The notes: a model not told the origin generated them from the letters alone. A stretch of DNA of 64,000 nt from Stutzerimonas stutzeri (GCF_000590475.1 NZ_CP007441.1:1759231-1823230), one strand, 5' to 3'; shown: positions 16,952-25,835, counted from the first letter of the stretch. Numbers and translations: made by a program.

Positions 16952-17568
16952 CCGCCATTCGTGAACACTTGTCACAGGCCATCATCGACGCGGGTCGTTT
17001 TCTCTATGGCCGCGGCTGGTCGCCGGCAACCAGCAGTAATTATTCGGCGCGTCTGACCCCTAGCGAAGCGCTGCTGACCGTTTCCGGCAAACACAAAGGT
17101 CAGCTGACGATGGATGACCTGCTGGCCGTCGACATGGATGGTCGTAGCCTGGAAACGGGCAAGAAACCGTCGGCCGAGACCTTGCTGCACACCCAGCTGT
17201 ATCGCTGGAAGCCGGAAATCGGTGCCGTGCTGCACACTCACTCGGTCAACGCTACCGTGCTATCGCGCCTGTGCTTGAGCGATTCGCTGGTGTTCGCCGA
17301 CTACGAGCTGCAAAAGGCATTCAGTGGCGTCGCGACTCATGAGTCGCGGGTCACCGTGCCCATCTTCGACAATGATCAGGACATCGAGCGGCTCGCCTCA
17401 CGCGTCCAGCCCTGGCTGGACGAGCATCCCGACTGCGTCGGCTATCTGATCCGGGGGCACGGTCTGTATACCTGGGGCGCACAAATGAGCGACGCACTAC
17501 GGCAAATCGAGGCGTTCGAGTTTCTTTTCGAATGTGAATTAAAGATGCGCACCCTGCAGCGGGTGTAA
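16948..17568 (+). CDS. mtnB: Methylthioribulose-1-phosphate dehydratase
   Basis: 206 residues, class II aldolase/adducin fold. Dehydrates 5-methylthioribulose-1-phosphate in the methionine salvage pathway. Zinc-binding histidines are in HTHSVNATVLSR (about residues 94-96) and in the later RGHGLYTWG (MtnB subgroup). SPATSSNYSARL is the substrate phosphate region. The ATG overlaps the MFS stop and is preceded by AGGAG within that gene. mtnD and mtnC follow in order. Confidence 0.95.
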   Translation: MTAIREHLSQAIIDAGRFLYGRGWSPATSSNYSARLTPSEALLTVSGKHKGQLTMDDLLAVDMDGRSLETGKKPSAETLLHTQLYRWKPEIGAVLHTHSVNATVLSRLCLSDSLVFADYELQKAFSGVATHESRVTVPIFDNDQDIERLASRVQPWLDEHPDCVGYLIRGHGLYTWGAQMSDALRQIEAFEFLFECELKMRTLQRV

Positions 17569-17655
17569 GCCTGCACCTATTTTTATCGCACGCAGCGCGT
17601 GTCCGAATAACCGATGACAAGTCCGGGACAGCCATTCCCGCCGGAGACAACCACG

Positions 17656-18201
17656 ATGAGCATCCTCAGCGTTTATCAGGACAGCGTTCCCGAGCAGCCA
17701 CTCAAGGTCCTCACTCACGTCAACGACATCGTCGCCACACTGGCCGAGGTCGGTGTGCATCTCGAGCGTTGGGAAGCCAGTGCGCCGATTGGAGCCGGTG
17801 CCAGTTCGGAACAGGTGATTGCAGCCTATCGTCCGCAGATCGACCGGCTGATGGCTGAGCGCGGTTACGTCACTGTGGACGTGATCAGCCTGAACAGCGA
17901 TCACCCGCAGAAGGCCGAGCTGCGTGCCAAGTTTCTCGAAGAGCATCGCCATGCCGAAGACGAGGTGCGCTTCTTCGTTGCTGGCCGCGGGCTGTTCACC
18001 CTGCACATCGAGGACAAGGTATACGCCGTGCTGTGCGAGAAGAACGATCTGATCTCGGTTCCGGCAGGAACCAGCCATTGGTTTGACATGGGTGAGAATC
18101 CCCACTTTGTCGCCATTCGCCTGTTCAACAACCCAGAAGGTTGGGTCGCGCAGTTTACCGGTGAAGACATCGCCGGTCGCTTTCCGCGCCTGGAGGATTG
18201 A
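17656..18201 (+). CDS. mtnD: Acireductone dioxygenase
   Basis: 181-residue cupin enzyme that splits the acireductone of methionine salvage into formate plus ketomethylthiobutyrate (Fe form) or off-pathway products (Ni form). The four metal ligands expected for the family are all present: H97, H99 and E103 in EEHRHAEDEVRFF, and H141 in AGTSHWFDMG. ATG 17656 has GGAGACAACC upstream. It follows mtnB by 87 bp and precedes mtnC by 2 bp, forming one unit. Confidence 0.97.
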   Translation: MSILSVYQDSVPEQPLKVLTHVNDIVATLAEVGVHLERWEASAPIGAGASSEQVIAAYRPQIDRLMAERGYVTVDVISLNSDHPQKAELRAKFLEEHRHAEDEVRFFVAGRGLFTLHIEDKVYAVLCEKNDLISVPAGTSHWFDMGENPHFVAIRLFNNPEGWVAQFTGEDIAGRFPRLED

Positions 18202-18203
18202 AG

Positions 18204-18887
18204 ATGCCGATCAAAGCCATCCTCACCGACATCGAAGGTACTACCAGTGCGGTGAGCTTCGTGTTCGATGTGCTGTTCCCGTACGCTCAAGAGCATTTGC
18301 CGGCGTTCGTGCGCAGCCGTGCGCAAGAGCCTGCGGTGGCTGAGCAGATCGAGGCGGTACGCCGCGAGAGCGGCGAGCCGGATGCCGAACTCGAGCGCGT
18401 TGCTGAGATCCTGCTGGAGTGGATCGCTGCCGATCGCAAGGCGACGTCGCTGAAGTCGCTGCAAGGCATGGTCTGGGCTGAAGGCTATCGCGCCGGGCAG
18501 CTCAAAGGTCATGTATACCCTGACGCAGTGGAGGCGTTGCGCCGCTGGCATGAGCAGGGCTACGCGCTCTATGTGTACTCGTCGGGGTCGGTCCAGGCGC
18601 AGAAGCTGATCTTCGGCTGCGCCGAGGTGGGTGACCTGACGCCGCTTTTTTCCGGCTATTTCGATACGAGCAGCGGTCATAAGCGCGAGATGGATTCGTA
18701 TGTCCGTATTGCCGCCTCGATCGGCTTGTCGGCTAGTGAGATCCTGTTTCTGTCCGACGTGGTGGAAGAGCTGGACGCCGCACGTCAGGCCGGCATGTAT
18801 ACCTGTGGGTTGGTCCGCGAAGGTGGAACGCTGGCCGACCATGAGGTGGTTGAGCGCTTCGATGCAATCGATCCGGCCCGTTACTGA
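18204..18887 (+). CDS. mtnC: 2,3-diketo-5-methylthiopentyl-1-phosphate enolase-phosphatase (E1)
   Basis: 227-residue HAD-family bifunctional enzyme. HAD motif I reads ILTDIEGTTS (D9, E11; the DxE form specific to E1). Motif II is VYSSGSVQAQ and motif IV is FLSDVVEELDAA. It converts diketomethylthiopentyl phosphate to the acireductone substrate of MtnD, which sits directly upstream. A TTG at 18198 overlaps the mtnD stop, but ATG 18204 after GGAGG is the better start. mtnA and mtnP are not in this window. Confidence 0.96.
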   Translation: MPIKAILTDIEGTTSAVSFVFDVLFPYAQEHLPAFVRSRAQEPAVAEQIEAVRRESGEPDAELERVAEILLEWIAADRKATSLKSLQGMVWAEGYRAGQLKGHVYPDAVEALRRWHEQGYALYVYSSGSVQAQKLIFGCAEVGDLTPLFSGYFDTSSGHKREMDSYVRIAASIGLSASEILFLSDVVEELDAARQAGMYTCGLVREGGTLADHEVVERFDAIDPARY

Positions 18888-18959
18888 GCGGGCGTCTACT
18901 GAACCCTCTTACCGCCCAGGCATCCTAATTACGAACTCACCGTAATTTGGAGTCTTGCC

Positions 18960-19169
18960 ATGACCGATGCCTTCGGCGGTATTTTCGGCCTGCTTATCCT
19001 GGCACTGGATATCTGGGCCATCGTCAGCGTGCTCCGTAGCGATAGCACCGGGGGCAAAAAGGCCCTCTGGGTGTTACTGATCGTCATCCTGCCGGTTCTG
19101 GGCCTGATCCTCTGGGGCATCATGGGGCCGCGTGGTAACCGTCCCGACGATCGGAACCTGAGGCCTTGA
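18960..19169 (+). CDS. Small membrane protein, PLDc_N family (first of a tandem pair)
   Basis: 69 residues with two hydrophobic segments (IFGLLILALDIWAIVSVL and ALWVLLIVILPVLGLILWGIM). The segment from LDIWAIVSVLRSD to ILPVLGLILWGIMGPR is the phospholipase D-nuclease N-terminal (PLDc_N) signature found in cardiolipin synthases and in short free-standing proteins. TTTGGAGT precedes the ATG. Function of the short forms is unknown. Directly followed by a second copy. Confidence 0.85.
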   Translation: MTDAFGGIFGLLILALDIWAIVSVLRSDSTGGKKALWVLLIVILPVLGLILWGIMGPRGNRPDDRNLRP

Positions 19170-19172
19170 CGC

Positions 19173-19364
19173 GTGGAAATCTGGAGTGCGCTGCTGGCCC
19201 TGATGGTGCTGGTGGCTGATGTCGTCGCCATCATTCAGGTCTGGCGCACGCGCATCGAGGTCGGACGCAAGATCATCTGGAGCCTCGTCATTGTGCTATT
19301 GCCGGTCGTGGGGCTGATCATGTGGTTAGTGGCCGCCGGGCATCTTGCCAAAGTCAGGTTGTAA
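19173..19364 (+). CDS. Small membrane protein, PLDc_N family (second of a tandem pair)
   Basis: 63 residues from GTG 19173, three bases after the previous stop. Same layout: MEIWSALLALMVLVADVVAIIQVW, a basic loop (RTRIEVGRK), then IIWSLVIVLLPVVGLIMWLV. It aligns with the upstream gene over most of its length (D-x-W/V-A-I, then L-P-V-x-G-L-I-x-W), so the pair arose by tandem duplication or is an old heteromeric pair. Function unknown. Confidence 0.82.
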   Translation: MEIWSALLALMVLVADVVAIIQVWRTRIEVGRKIIWSLVIVLLPVVGLIMWLVAAGHLAKVRL

Positions 19365-19365
19365 C

Positions 19366-19923
19366 GTGCGCAAGGCGAGCATGGCGGTCGCCCTGGTGCT
19401 CTGGGCAATCGGCGTGCTTGCTGATGATGCTGCTGCCTGGACGATGCTGCGCGAAGGACGCGCGGTTTTGCTTCTTCGTCATGCCACGGCGCCGGGATAC
19501 GGCGATCCGCCTGGGTTCGTGCTTGGAGATTGCACGACTCAGCGTAATCTTGACCACGCCGGACGGCTGGAGGCACAGCGTTGGGGCGCCTTGCTTCGAG
19601 GCAAAGATATATCCAATCCGCGAGTGTTCAGCAGTCGTTGGTGTCGGGCATTGGAGACTGCGGAGCAGATGGCGCTGGGCTCGATCGAGCCGCTACCGGC
19701 ACTTGATTCGTTCTTTGGCCATGCAGACCGGGAAACTGGGCAGACCGATGCGTTGCACGAGCTGCTTGATTCGTTACCGATGACGCAGGCTGTTGTCCTC
19801 GTTACTCACCAGGTCAATGTCACCGCACTGACTGGCGTGTTTCCTCGCTCTGGTGAAGGGTTGATCCTGGCTCTGCCGTTTAGCGACCCACCGCAAGTAC
19901 TGGCGAAGATTCCACCGCCTTAA
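19366..19923 (+). CDS. Exported histidine phosphatase family protein
   Basis: 185 residues from GTG 19366. A short signal peptide (VRKASMAVALVLWAIGVLA, cleavage before DDAAAW) precedes a histidine-phosphatase domain. The phospho-accepting motif is LLLRHATAPG, a conserved arginine follows in FSSRWCRALETAEQM, and the distal histidine is in VLVTHQVNV. It is short for the family, like SixA and Ais-type periplasmic enzymes. It begins one base after the preceding small membrane gene and its 3' end overlaps the convergent alkA by 44 bp. A lipid or cell-envelope phosphate substrate is speculation based on the adjacent PLDc_N pair. Confidence 0.85.
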   Translation: MRKASMAVALVLWAIGVLADDAAAWTMLREGRAVLLLRHATAPGYGDPPGFVLGDCTTQRNLDHAGRLEAQRWGALLRGKDISNPRVFSSRWCRALETAEQMALGSIEPLPALDSFFGHADRETGQTDALHELLDSLPMTQAVVLVTHQVNVTALTGVFPRSGEGLILALPFSDPPQVLAKIPPP

Positions 19924-20827
19924 GCTGCCTCTGCTTCGGATCCGTCATGGCACTGCCGTAGTTCTGCCAGATATGCACAGCGGCATAGGCTCGCCAGGGC
20001 CGCCAGGCCTGCGAGCGCGCCAGCAGCTCTCTGGCTGAAATGCCTCCGCTTCCCCACATTGGCGCTTTCAGCAGGCCGAGGTCGGCGACCGGAAAGGCGT
20101 CCGCCTCGCCAAATCCGCGCAAGGCAATGTACTGGGCGGTCCAAGGGCCGATGCCGGGCAGTTCGCAGAGCCGGCTGACCAGTTCATCGACGCCGTTATC
20201 AACATGAAGCTCAAGTGCGCCTTCAGCCACCGCGGCTGCAAGATATTGCAAGGTCGCGACTCGCTTGCCGGGCATGCCGATCTTATCCAGCTGAGCGCCA
20301 GCTATGGCTTGCGGAGTGGGAAACAACCTGAGCAAACCGCCGGCTTCGTTTGGCGGTGTCTGAGCGAGCTCGTTGCCAAGCCGTTCCACCAGACGCCGGG
20401 TAATGGTCACTGCCGCCTTCACCGTGACCTGCTGCCCGACAATAGCCCGTACAGCTTGTTCGAATGGGTCGAAGGCGCTGGGTAGCCGCAGTCCGGGACT
20501 CGTCGCGATCAGCGGGCCGAGTAATGGGTCGGCCGAGAAATGCCGTGCCACGATGGCTGGATCGTTATCGAGGTCGAACATCTTGCGCACCCGCAGTGCC
20601 AGCTCGGCCGCGTGATCGTGCAGCGAATCGCTCAGCATCAGTTCGAGGCAGGCCTGCGCCGGTAATGGCCGGACGCTGATCCAGCCGGCACGGTCGCCGA
20701 TGCGCACGGTGCGGCTGTAGCGGTCGGAGTCGAGCGTCTCGACGCTAGGCAGCAAGCGCAGCGCAAAATGCTGGTGAAATTGCGACCAGGTCCAAGGGGG
20801 CAGATAAGGGAGAAGAATGAGCTTCAT
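19880..20827 (-). CDS. alkA: DNA-3-methyladenine glycosylase II
   Basis: 315 residues from ATG 20827 (MKLILLPYLPPWTWSQFHQHF). Base-excision glycosylase removing alkylated purines. The N-terminal AlkA_N domain is followed by a helix-hairpin-helix/GPD domain: FEQAVRAIVGQQVTVKAA, then LPGIGPWTAQYIALRG and the catalytic aspartate in FPVADLGLLK. No Ada regulator fusion or neighbour is present. A longer frame up to 20992 runs into the speE promoter area, so the internal ATG is preferred. The last 44 bp overlap the convergent phosphatase gene. Confidence 0.93.
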   Translation of the reverse strand: MKLILLPYLPPWTWSQFHQHFALRLLPSVETLDSDRYSRTVRIGDRAGWISVRPLPAQACLELMLSDSLHDHAAELALRVRKMFDLDNDPAIVARHFSADPLLGPLIATSPGLRLPSAFDPFEQAVRAIVGQQVTVKAAVTITRRLVERLGNELAQTPPNEAGGLLRLFPTPQAIAGAQLDKIGMPGKRVATLQYLAAAVAEGALELHVDNGVDELVSRLCELPGIGPWTAQYIALRGFGEADAFPVADLGLLKAPMWGSGGISARELLARSQAWRPWRAYAAVHIWQNYGSAMTDPKQRQLKAVESSPVLAVGR

Positions 20828-20990
20828 GGATCGACGATAGCCGGCATTGATTAGGCTGTCTTCACCGGATGCGCTTTGAAAGCGGAAGGTTCCACCTGTC
20901 TTGAGAGCAAAGTAGAATGCGCCTCTTTGCCAACGGACAGCCTGCGCGGCCTGCAGGTGTCTGTTACGCCATCCATCAGGGAGATACCCC

Positions 20991-21851
20991 ATGAGCGATT
21001 ATCAGGAAACTCTCTACGAGGGATACGGCCAGCGCTTTAGCATCGACAAGATGTTGCATGAAGTACGCACCGAGCATCAGCATCTGGTCATCTTCGAGAA
21101 CGCTCGTATGGGACGCGTCATGGCACTCGATGGGGTGATTCAGACCACCGAGGCAGACGAATTCATTTATCACGAAATGCTTACTCACGTACCGATTCTG
21201 GCCCATGGTCTGGCGCGTCGCGTGCTGATCATCGGTGGCGGTGACGGCGGCATGCTGCGCGAAGTCGCCAAGCATCTGGATGTTGAGAGCATCACCATGG
21301 TCGAGATCGACGGCACCGTCGTGGAGATGTGCAAGGAATTTCTGCCGGAGCATTCAAGAGGGGCATTCGATGATCCGCGGCTGAACCTGGTGATCGATGA
21401 CGGCATGCGCTTCGTCGCAACCACCGAAGAAAAGTTCGATGTCATCATTTCCGACTCGACCGATCCCATCGGGCCGGGTGAGGTCTTGTTCTCGGAAAAT
21501 TTCTACCAGGCGTGCCGTCGTTGCCTCAATGAAGGCGGCATCCTCGTCACGCAGAACGGCACGCCGTTCATGCAACTGGCTGAAGTGCAGACTACCGCCA
21601 AGCGCATGACAGGGCTCTTCCCGGACTGGCACTTCTATCAGGCCGCGGTGCCCACTTATATCGGCGGCGCGATGACCTTCGCCTGGGGCGCTTGCGATTC
21701 GGGCACCCGCAAACTGCCGTTGGAAACGCTGTGCCAGCGTTTCGCCGGGAGCGGCATCGTTACCCGCTACTACAACCCGCACATTCACCTCGGCGCGTTC
21801 GCGTTGCCTCAGTACGTGCTGCAGGCTATCAGCAAGCCCAGTAACGACTAA
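20991..21851 (+). CDS. speE: Polyamine aminopropyltransferase (spermidine synthase)
   Basis: 286 residues. Transfers aminopropyl from decarboxylated SAM to putrescine. Signatures: the start YQETLYEGYGQRFSIDKMLHE, ALDGVIQTTEADEFIYHEM, GGGDGGMLRE (SAM-derivative site) and the catalytic aspartate in ISDSTDPIGPGE. The reaction releases methylthioadenosine, the substrate of the methionine salvage route whose mtnBDC genes are 2 kb upstream, a metabolic link within the window. A TAGAAT at 20913-20918 could be its -10 box. CAGGGAGATACCCC precedes the ATG. Confidence 0.96.
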   Translation: MSDYQETLYEGYGQRFSIDKMLHEVRTEHQHLVIFENARMGRVMALDGVIQTTEADEFIYHEMLTHVPILAHGLARRVLIIGGGDGGMLREVAKHLDVESITMVEIDGTVVEMCKEFLPEHSRGAFDDPRLNLVIDDGMRFVATTEEKFDVIISDSTDPIGPGEVLFSENFYQACRRCLNEGGILVTQNGTPFMQLAEVQTTAKRMTGLFPDWHFYQAAVPTYIGGAMTFAWGACDSGTRKLPLETLCQRFAGSGIVTRYYNPHIHLGAFALPQYVLQAISKPSND

Positions 21852-22259
21852 GTCGCGCAGTGCCTTGTAGCTTTGCTGCAGGGCGCTAGCTCAGCACAAC
21901 TTCTGATCCTTCCGCCTGGCGCCCCGACACGCCCATTGCAGCCACGTGGCATTCACCGTATGTTCGAAGGGCGGCTGGCTGCATGCTGCTGGCGATTGGG
22001 GGGCCGGTAGGGCAAGCCCGAGGCATGCGGACCCGAGGTGCTGCAATCATCGTTATGACTGCAGCTGAATCGAACTACCTGGCGCCGTAGAGGCCTATTG
22101 ATTACACCGCACAGATTCTTTCTTTGCCCCAGGCCTCGATTATCCGGCCGCATAACTAACGTTGACACTGTCTAGTCAATATCAATATCTGCAACGAGGC
22201 TGAATAAAGGCTTTTCCATTCCTGACATCGTTCATCCATGAGTGCGAGGAGGTTGTTTT
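21852..22259. other. Intergenic region of 408 bp with no convincing gene
   Basis: I see no supported coding sequence or RNA gene. A 71-codon minus-strand frame at 21953-22168 has no ribosome site and a composition unlike its neighbours. CTGCA (about 22038) and TGCAG (about 22058) could form a weak hairpin. The right end holds a possible promoter for the next gene (22162-22190). A small RNA cannot be excluded. Confidence 0.5.
22162..22190 (+). promoter_or_regulatory. Possible promoter of the RraB-like gene
   Basis: A perfect TTGACA (22162-22167) is followed after 17 bp by ATATCT (22185-22190), a poor -10. It lies about 70 bp before ATG 22260. Confidence 0.3.
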
Positions 22260-22601
22260 ATGAGTACCACCTTCCATGAGGATGTAAGCGGCAATGTGCT
22301 ACTGAGGATGAAAGAGGGCGGTTTCGATTTTGCCCGTGTCCATCCGATAGAGTTCTATGCCGTGTTTCCCGATCGTGAACGTGCAAGCGCCGCGGCCAGT
22401 ACATTTCGAGGCGAGTGCGTCAACGCTCAGATAGCCCCCCGTGATGATGGCGCTTGGGATCTTCAGGTCAGCAAAGTGATGTATGCCACCTTCGATGGCA
22501 TTGGTGATTTCGAGCAAGATCTGGAGGATCTAGTCGAACCGCTGGGTGGTGTAGTCGATGGCTGGGGTGTGACTCAAGAACTCTCCGGCTGCTCCGTCTG
22601 A
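22260..22601 (+). CDS. RraB-like (ribonuclease E inhibitor B family) protein
   Basis: 113 residues from ATG 22260, with GAGGAGG ten bases upstream. The acidic, compact fold with VHPIEFYAVFPDRERA at about residue 34 and DWGVTQ-like ending (VVDGWGVTQEL) fits the RraB domain family, proteins that bind RNase E and modulate mRNA turnover in E. coli. Very acidic overall, as RraB is. A longer frame starts 6 codons earlier at 22242, but the ribosome site favours 22260. Convergent with the LysR gene 13 bp downstream. Confidence 0.78.
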   Translation: MSTTFHEDVSGNVLLRMKEGGFDFARVHPIEFYAVFPDRERASAAASTFRGECVNAQIAPRDDGAWDLQVSKVMYATFDGIGDFEQDLEDLVEPLGGVVDGWGVTQELSGCSV

Positions 22602-22614
22602 TCACCGTTTCCGT

Positions 22615-23571
22615 TCAACCAAGGCTGAGTCCACTTTGCAGCGCCTGGTCCCAAGGTGGGACCGGGCCGAAGCGGCTTTTCAAGAATTCCAGCAATAACC
22701 GACTTCGAGAGTCGGCTTCCCGAGTCAGTCGAAGGGCATAAATGCCGCTTGGCTCCGGCGTTGGCAGGCCCTTTTCGCAAAACAACGGCACCAGTTCGCC
22801 ACGCAGCAGGTGGTCGCTGACCAACCAGGTCGGAAGATGCCCGATGCCCAGACCGGCCAAGGTGCCGCAAAGCAATGCCTCAGCATTGTTCGCAACCATG
22901 CGCAGGCGTCTTGGGCGCAACAGTTGCCGTTTGCCCTCGTGCTCGAACCTCCACGCATGCGGTGGCGCCAAAGTATCCCAGTCCAGTCCGTCATGCTCCG
23001 GCAGTTCCGCCACGCTGTGCGGTCTGCCTCGGCTTTGCAGGTAGTTAGGACTGGCACAGAGGATGCGCAGTAGCGGCGCCAACGGCGTGGCGACCAGACG
23101 CGTATCGGCCTGCGGCCCGATGCGCAGCACCAAATCGACTTCGCCGAGATGCTCGCCTTGCAAGTCGACGAAGCTGTCGATCAGACGCAGCTGAATGTCC
23201 ACCCCCGGATAGATTTGCAAGAATTCTGCAAGCGCGGGCGCCAGGTGCCGACGTCCGAAGGGGGCGGGCGCATCGATGCGGATACGACCTTCTGGTGCAC
23301 TTTGCAGCGACGTCATCTCCGCCCGCGCAAGGTGCAGCTCCTGGACGATGCGTCTGGCGCGTTCGGCAAACGCCTGCCCGGCGGCGGTGGGCTTGATTGA
23401 GTGGGTGCTGCGGCTGACCAGCTGGCAGTCGAGTGAACGTTCCAGCGAGTCGATGCGACGTGCGACGGATGACGGGGTGAGCGCGTGCAGGCGGGCCGCA
23501 GCCGAGAAGCTGCCGGTATCGAGCACATCGAGAAACAGTCTGAACTGGTCTGTGAGGGCGGTGGCATCCAT
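22615..23571 (-). CDS. LysR family transcriptional regulator
   Basis: 318 residues. Winged helix-turn-helix at the N-terminus (FRLFLDVLDTGSFSAAARLH, then TPSSVARRIDSLERSL), linker helix, then a PBP2-like effector domain (IRIDAPAPFGRRHLAPALAEF to IGHLPTWLV). The CrgA/AaeR-like subgroup is suggested by RIDAPAPFGRRHLAP. Divergent from a TauE/SafE exporter gene (gap 103 bp), so it probably controls that gene and itself. Inducer unknown. MDATALTDQF at 23571 is chosen as start; an ATG 42 bp earlier is possible. Confidence 0.92.
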   Translation of the reverse strand: MDATALTDQFRLFLDVLDTGSFSAAARLHALTPSSVARRIDSLERSLDCQLVSRSTHSIKPTAAGQAFAERARRIVQELHLARAEMTSLQSAPEGRIRIDAPAPFGRRHLAPALAEFLQIYPGVDIQLRLIDSFVDLQGEHLGEVDLVLRIGPQADTRLVATPLAPLLRILCASPNYLQSRGRPHSVAELPEHDGLDWDTLAPPHAWRFEHEGKRQLLRPRRLRMVANNAEALLCGTLAGLGIGHLPTWLVSDHLLRGELVPLFCEKGLPTPEPSGIYALRLTREADSRSRLLLEFLKSRFGPVPPWDQALQSGLSLG

Positions 23572-23674
23572 GGGTTTGCTCAGTTGTGCAGGAATCGCAA
23601 AACCATTGTGCACATCTGTGCGTATACCTGCCAGGCGCCGCTGAGTAGCATGGCAGTTTTATCAGGAAGCGATC

Positions 23675-24430
23675 ATGGACCTCGTCGAATTCGGACTGAA
23701 CATAGTGTTGGGTTTGGCGCTGGGAACACTTGGTGGTCTGTTCGGGATCGGCGGTGGGCTGATCGCGATTCCAGTACTGGGTGTGCTGTTCGATCTTGAC
23801 CAGCAGGTTGCGCAAGGCACGGCGCTGGTCATGGTGGTGCCCAATGTTCTGCTCGCCATCTGGCGTTATCACCAACGCAACCGCATCGACGCACGTCACG
23901 CCGCGGCGCTGGGTGTCGCCAGTTTCTGCTTCGCTATCGGCGGCGCCGCCATCGCGGTATCGCTGGATGCAGGACGTATGCGTATCGCTTTTGTCGGTTT
24001 CCTTGTGGCCTTGGCTATCTACACCCTAACGCGTGTTTTCTTTCGCCCTCACCCCGGAGGGACCGAGCTGCGTCATCCCTGGCCTTGGCTGGGAGTACTG
24101 GGCGCTGGTGCCGGAGCGCTGGGCGGGTTGTTCGGCGTTGGTGGCGCGGTGCTTGCGACGCCGGTGCTCACCGCCGTTTTCGGTACTTCCCAGGTCGTGG
24201 CGCAGGGGCTTTCGTTGTCGCTGGCGGCACCCAGCACCGCGGTCACCTTGTTCACCTATGCAACCCATGGACAGGTCGATTGGGCGCTGGGATTGCCGCT
24301 CGCCATCGGCGGTCTCCTGAGCATCAGCCTTGGCGTGAGGCTGGCACATGCACTGCCGGAACGCCTGCTTCGCCTGCTGTTCAGCGGCTTTTTGTTGGCG
24401 AGTGCGGTCATGCTGGCGCTTGAGGTGTGA
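23675..24430 (+). CDS. TauE/SafE family sulfite/anion exporter
   Basis: 251 residues with about eight membrane segments. The duplicated TauE/SafE motif is visible twice, as GTLGGLFGIGGGLIAIPVL in the first half and GALGGLFGVGGAVLATPVL in the second. Family members export sulfite, sulfoacetate or similar organic anions. Divergent from a LysR regulator that likely senses the compound. Convergent with the MATE gene 17 bp away. Not the same subfamily as the SafE-like protein at 38375-39106, which carries cysteine motifs. Confidence 0.92.
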   Translation: MDLVEFGLNIVLGLALGTLGGLFGIGGGLIAIPVLGVLFDLDQQVAQGTALVMVVPNVLLAIWRYHQRNRIDARHAAALGVASFCFAIGGAAIAVSLDAGRMRIAFVGFLVALAIYTLTRVFFRPHPGGTELRHPWPWLGVLGAGAGALGGLFGVGGAVLATPVLTAVFGTSQVVAQGLSLSLAAPSTAVTLFTYATHGQVDWALGLPLAIGGLLSISLGVRLAHALPERLLRLLFSGFLLASAVMLALEV

Positions 24431-24446
24431 GCGGGCCGGGCCGCTG

Positions 24447-25835
24447 CTATGTGGTGACCCGGAAAGGCTGTCGGTGGATTTCGCGCCGGGCGCTTCGCAC
24501 CAGGCGAATGGTCAGGAGTATTGCAGCGCAGCTCAAACCGGCAATCAGACCTTGCCAGAGTCCGGCGGGACCGCTCGGATCTGCGAACCTGTCGGTGAGG
24601 CCAAGCACGTAGCCTACCGGCAGGCCAATCCCCCAGTAAGCGAACAAGGTGAAGATCATCGTCATGCGCGTGTCCTGGTAGCCGCGTAGGGCGCCTGCGG
24701 CGGTGACCTGGACCACGTCGGAGAACTGGAACAGCGCGGCATAGAAGAACAGGCTGGCCGCGACCGCGATGACCGCCGGATCGGTGGTGTAGATTCGGGC
24801 GATCTGCTCGCTGAACAGCAGCATGGAACCTGCAGAGAAGCAGGCATAGACCAGGCTCGATACGATTCCCACACCCGCTACGAAGCGCGCATCGCGCGGT
24901 GCGCCACGCCCCAGCGCCTGGCCGATGCGGATGGTGATGGCCATGCCCAACGACAGCGGGATCATGAAGATCAGCGAGGTGAAATTCAGCGCGATCTGGT
25001 GCCCGGCGACCACGGTGGCGCCCAGGCCGCCGATCAGCAGCGCGATGACCGAGAAGATGCTGGCCTCGGCGAACACCGCAACGCCAATGGGTACGCCGAC
25101 CGACAGCAGACGGCTGAGCACCGACCATTTTGGCCAATCGAACCGGGCAAACAGCCGGCTTGGTTGGTAATACTCGGCGCGGCGTACCCAGAACAGCATT
25201 GCCAGCAACATGAAGCCCATGACCAGTGCGGTCGACCAGCCGCAGCCGACCCCGCCCATGGCCGGAAGGCCCAGTTTGCCGTAGATGAAAATGTAGTTCA
25301 GCGGGATATTCAGCGTCAGCGCGAGAATGCCCACCACCATGCTAGGCCGGGTGTGACCGAGCCCGTCGCTGAAGCAACGCAGCACCTGATACAGAGCCAC
25401 TGCCGGAAAGCCGCAGGCGACTGCCCGCAAGTAGGCCATGGTGGGGTCGATCAGCACCGGCTCGACCTGCATCAGATGCAGCACCGGTTCGGCATTCCAC
25501 ATCAATAATGCGAACAGCGATCCGATACCGAACCCCATCCACAGCGCTTGCCGGACCAGCGGGCCGATCTGTGCATGCTGGTCACTGCCGAAGCGCTGAG
25601 CGACGTTGGGTGTTGTTGCCAGAATGATCCCGGTGACCAGCAGGAACACCGGAACCCAGATGGAATTGCCCAGGGCGACTGCGGCAAGGTCGTGGGGACT
25701 GACACGCCCGGCCATCAGTGTGTCGACGAAGCCCATGGCCGTGTTCGCCAGTTGGGCGATCATCATTGGTAAAGCGAGGGCAAAGAGCGTTCGCAGTTCA
25801 ATGCGTACTCGTCTGAGTTTCAACTCAGTGGGCAT
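24447..25835 (-). CDS. MATE family multidrug efflux transporter (NorM type)
   Basis: 462 residues, 12 predicted helices in two related halves, the standard MATE size. Family features: FVDTLMAGRVSPHDLAAVALGNSIW in helix 2, the proline-containing GLGHTRPSM, CGWSTALVMG, and GAGALRGYQDTRMTM-like sequence in the second half (VTAAGALRGYQDTRMT). Uses a Na+ or H+ gradient to expel cationic drugs. No linked regulator. The upstream 122 bp shared with divergent pdxB contain TGTATACAAT (25853-25862 region), a possible -10. Confidence 0.93.
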   Translation of the reverse strand: MPTELKLRRVRIELRTLFALALPMMIAQLANTAMGFVDTLMAGRVSPHDLAAVALGNSIWVPVFLLVTGIILATTPNVAQRFGSDQHAQIGPLVRQALWMGFGIGSLFALLMWNAEPVLHLMQVEPVLIDPTMAYLRAVACGFPAVALYQVLRCFSDGLGHTRPSMVVGILALTLNIPLNYIFIYGKLGLPAMGGVGCGWSTALVMGFMLLAMLFWVRRAEYYQPSRLFARFDWPKWSVLSRLLSVGVPIGVAVFAEASIFSVIALLIGGLGATVVAGHQIALNFTSLIFMIPLSLGMAITIRIGQALGRGAPRDARFVAGVGIVSSLVYACFSAGSMLLFSEQIARIYTTDPAVIAVAASLFFYAALFQFSDVVQVTAAGALRGYQDTRMTMIFTLFAYWGIGLPVGYVLGLTDRFADPSGPAGLWQGLIAGLSCAAILLTIRLVRSARREIHRQPFRVTT

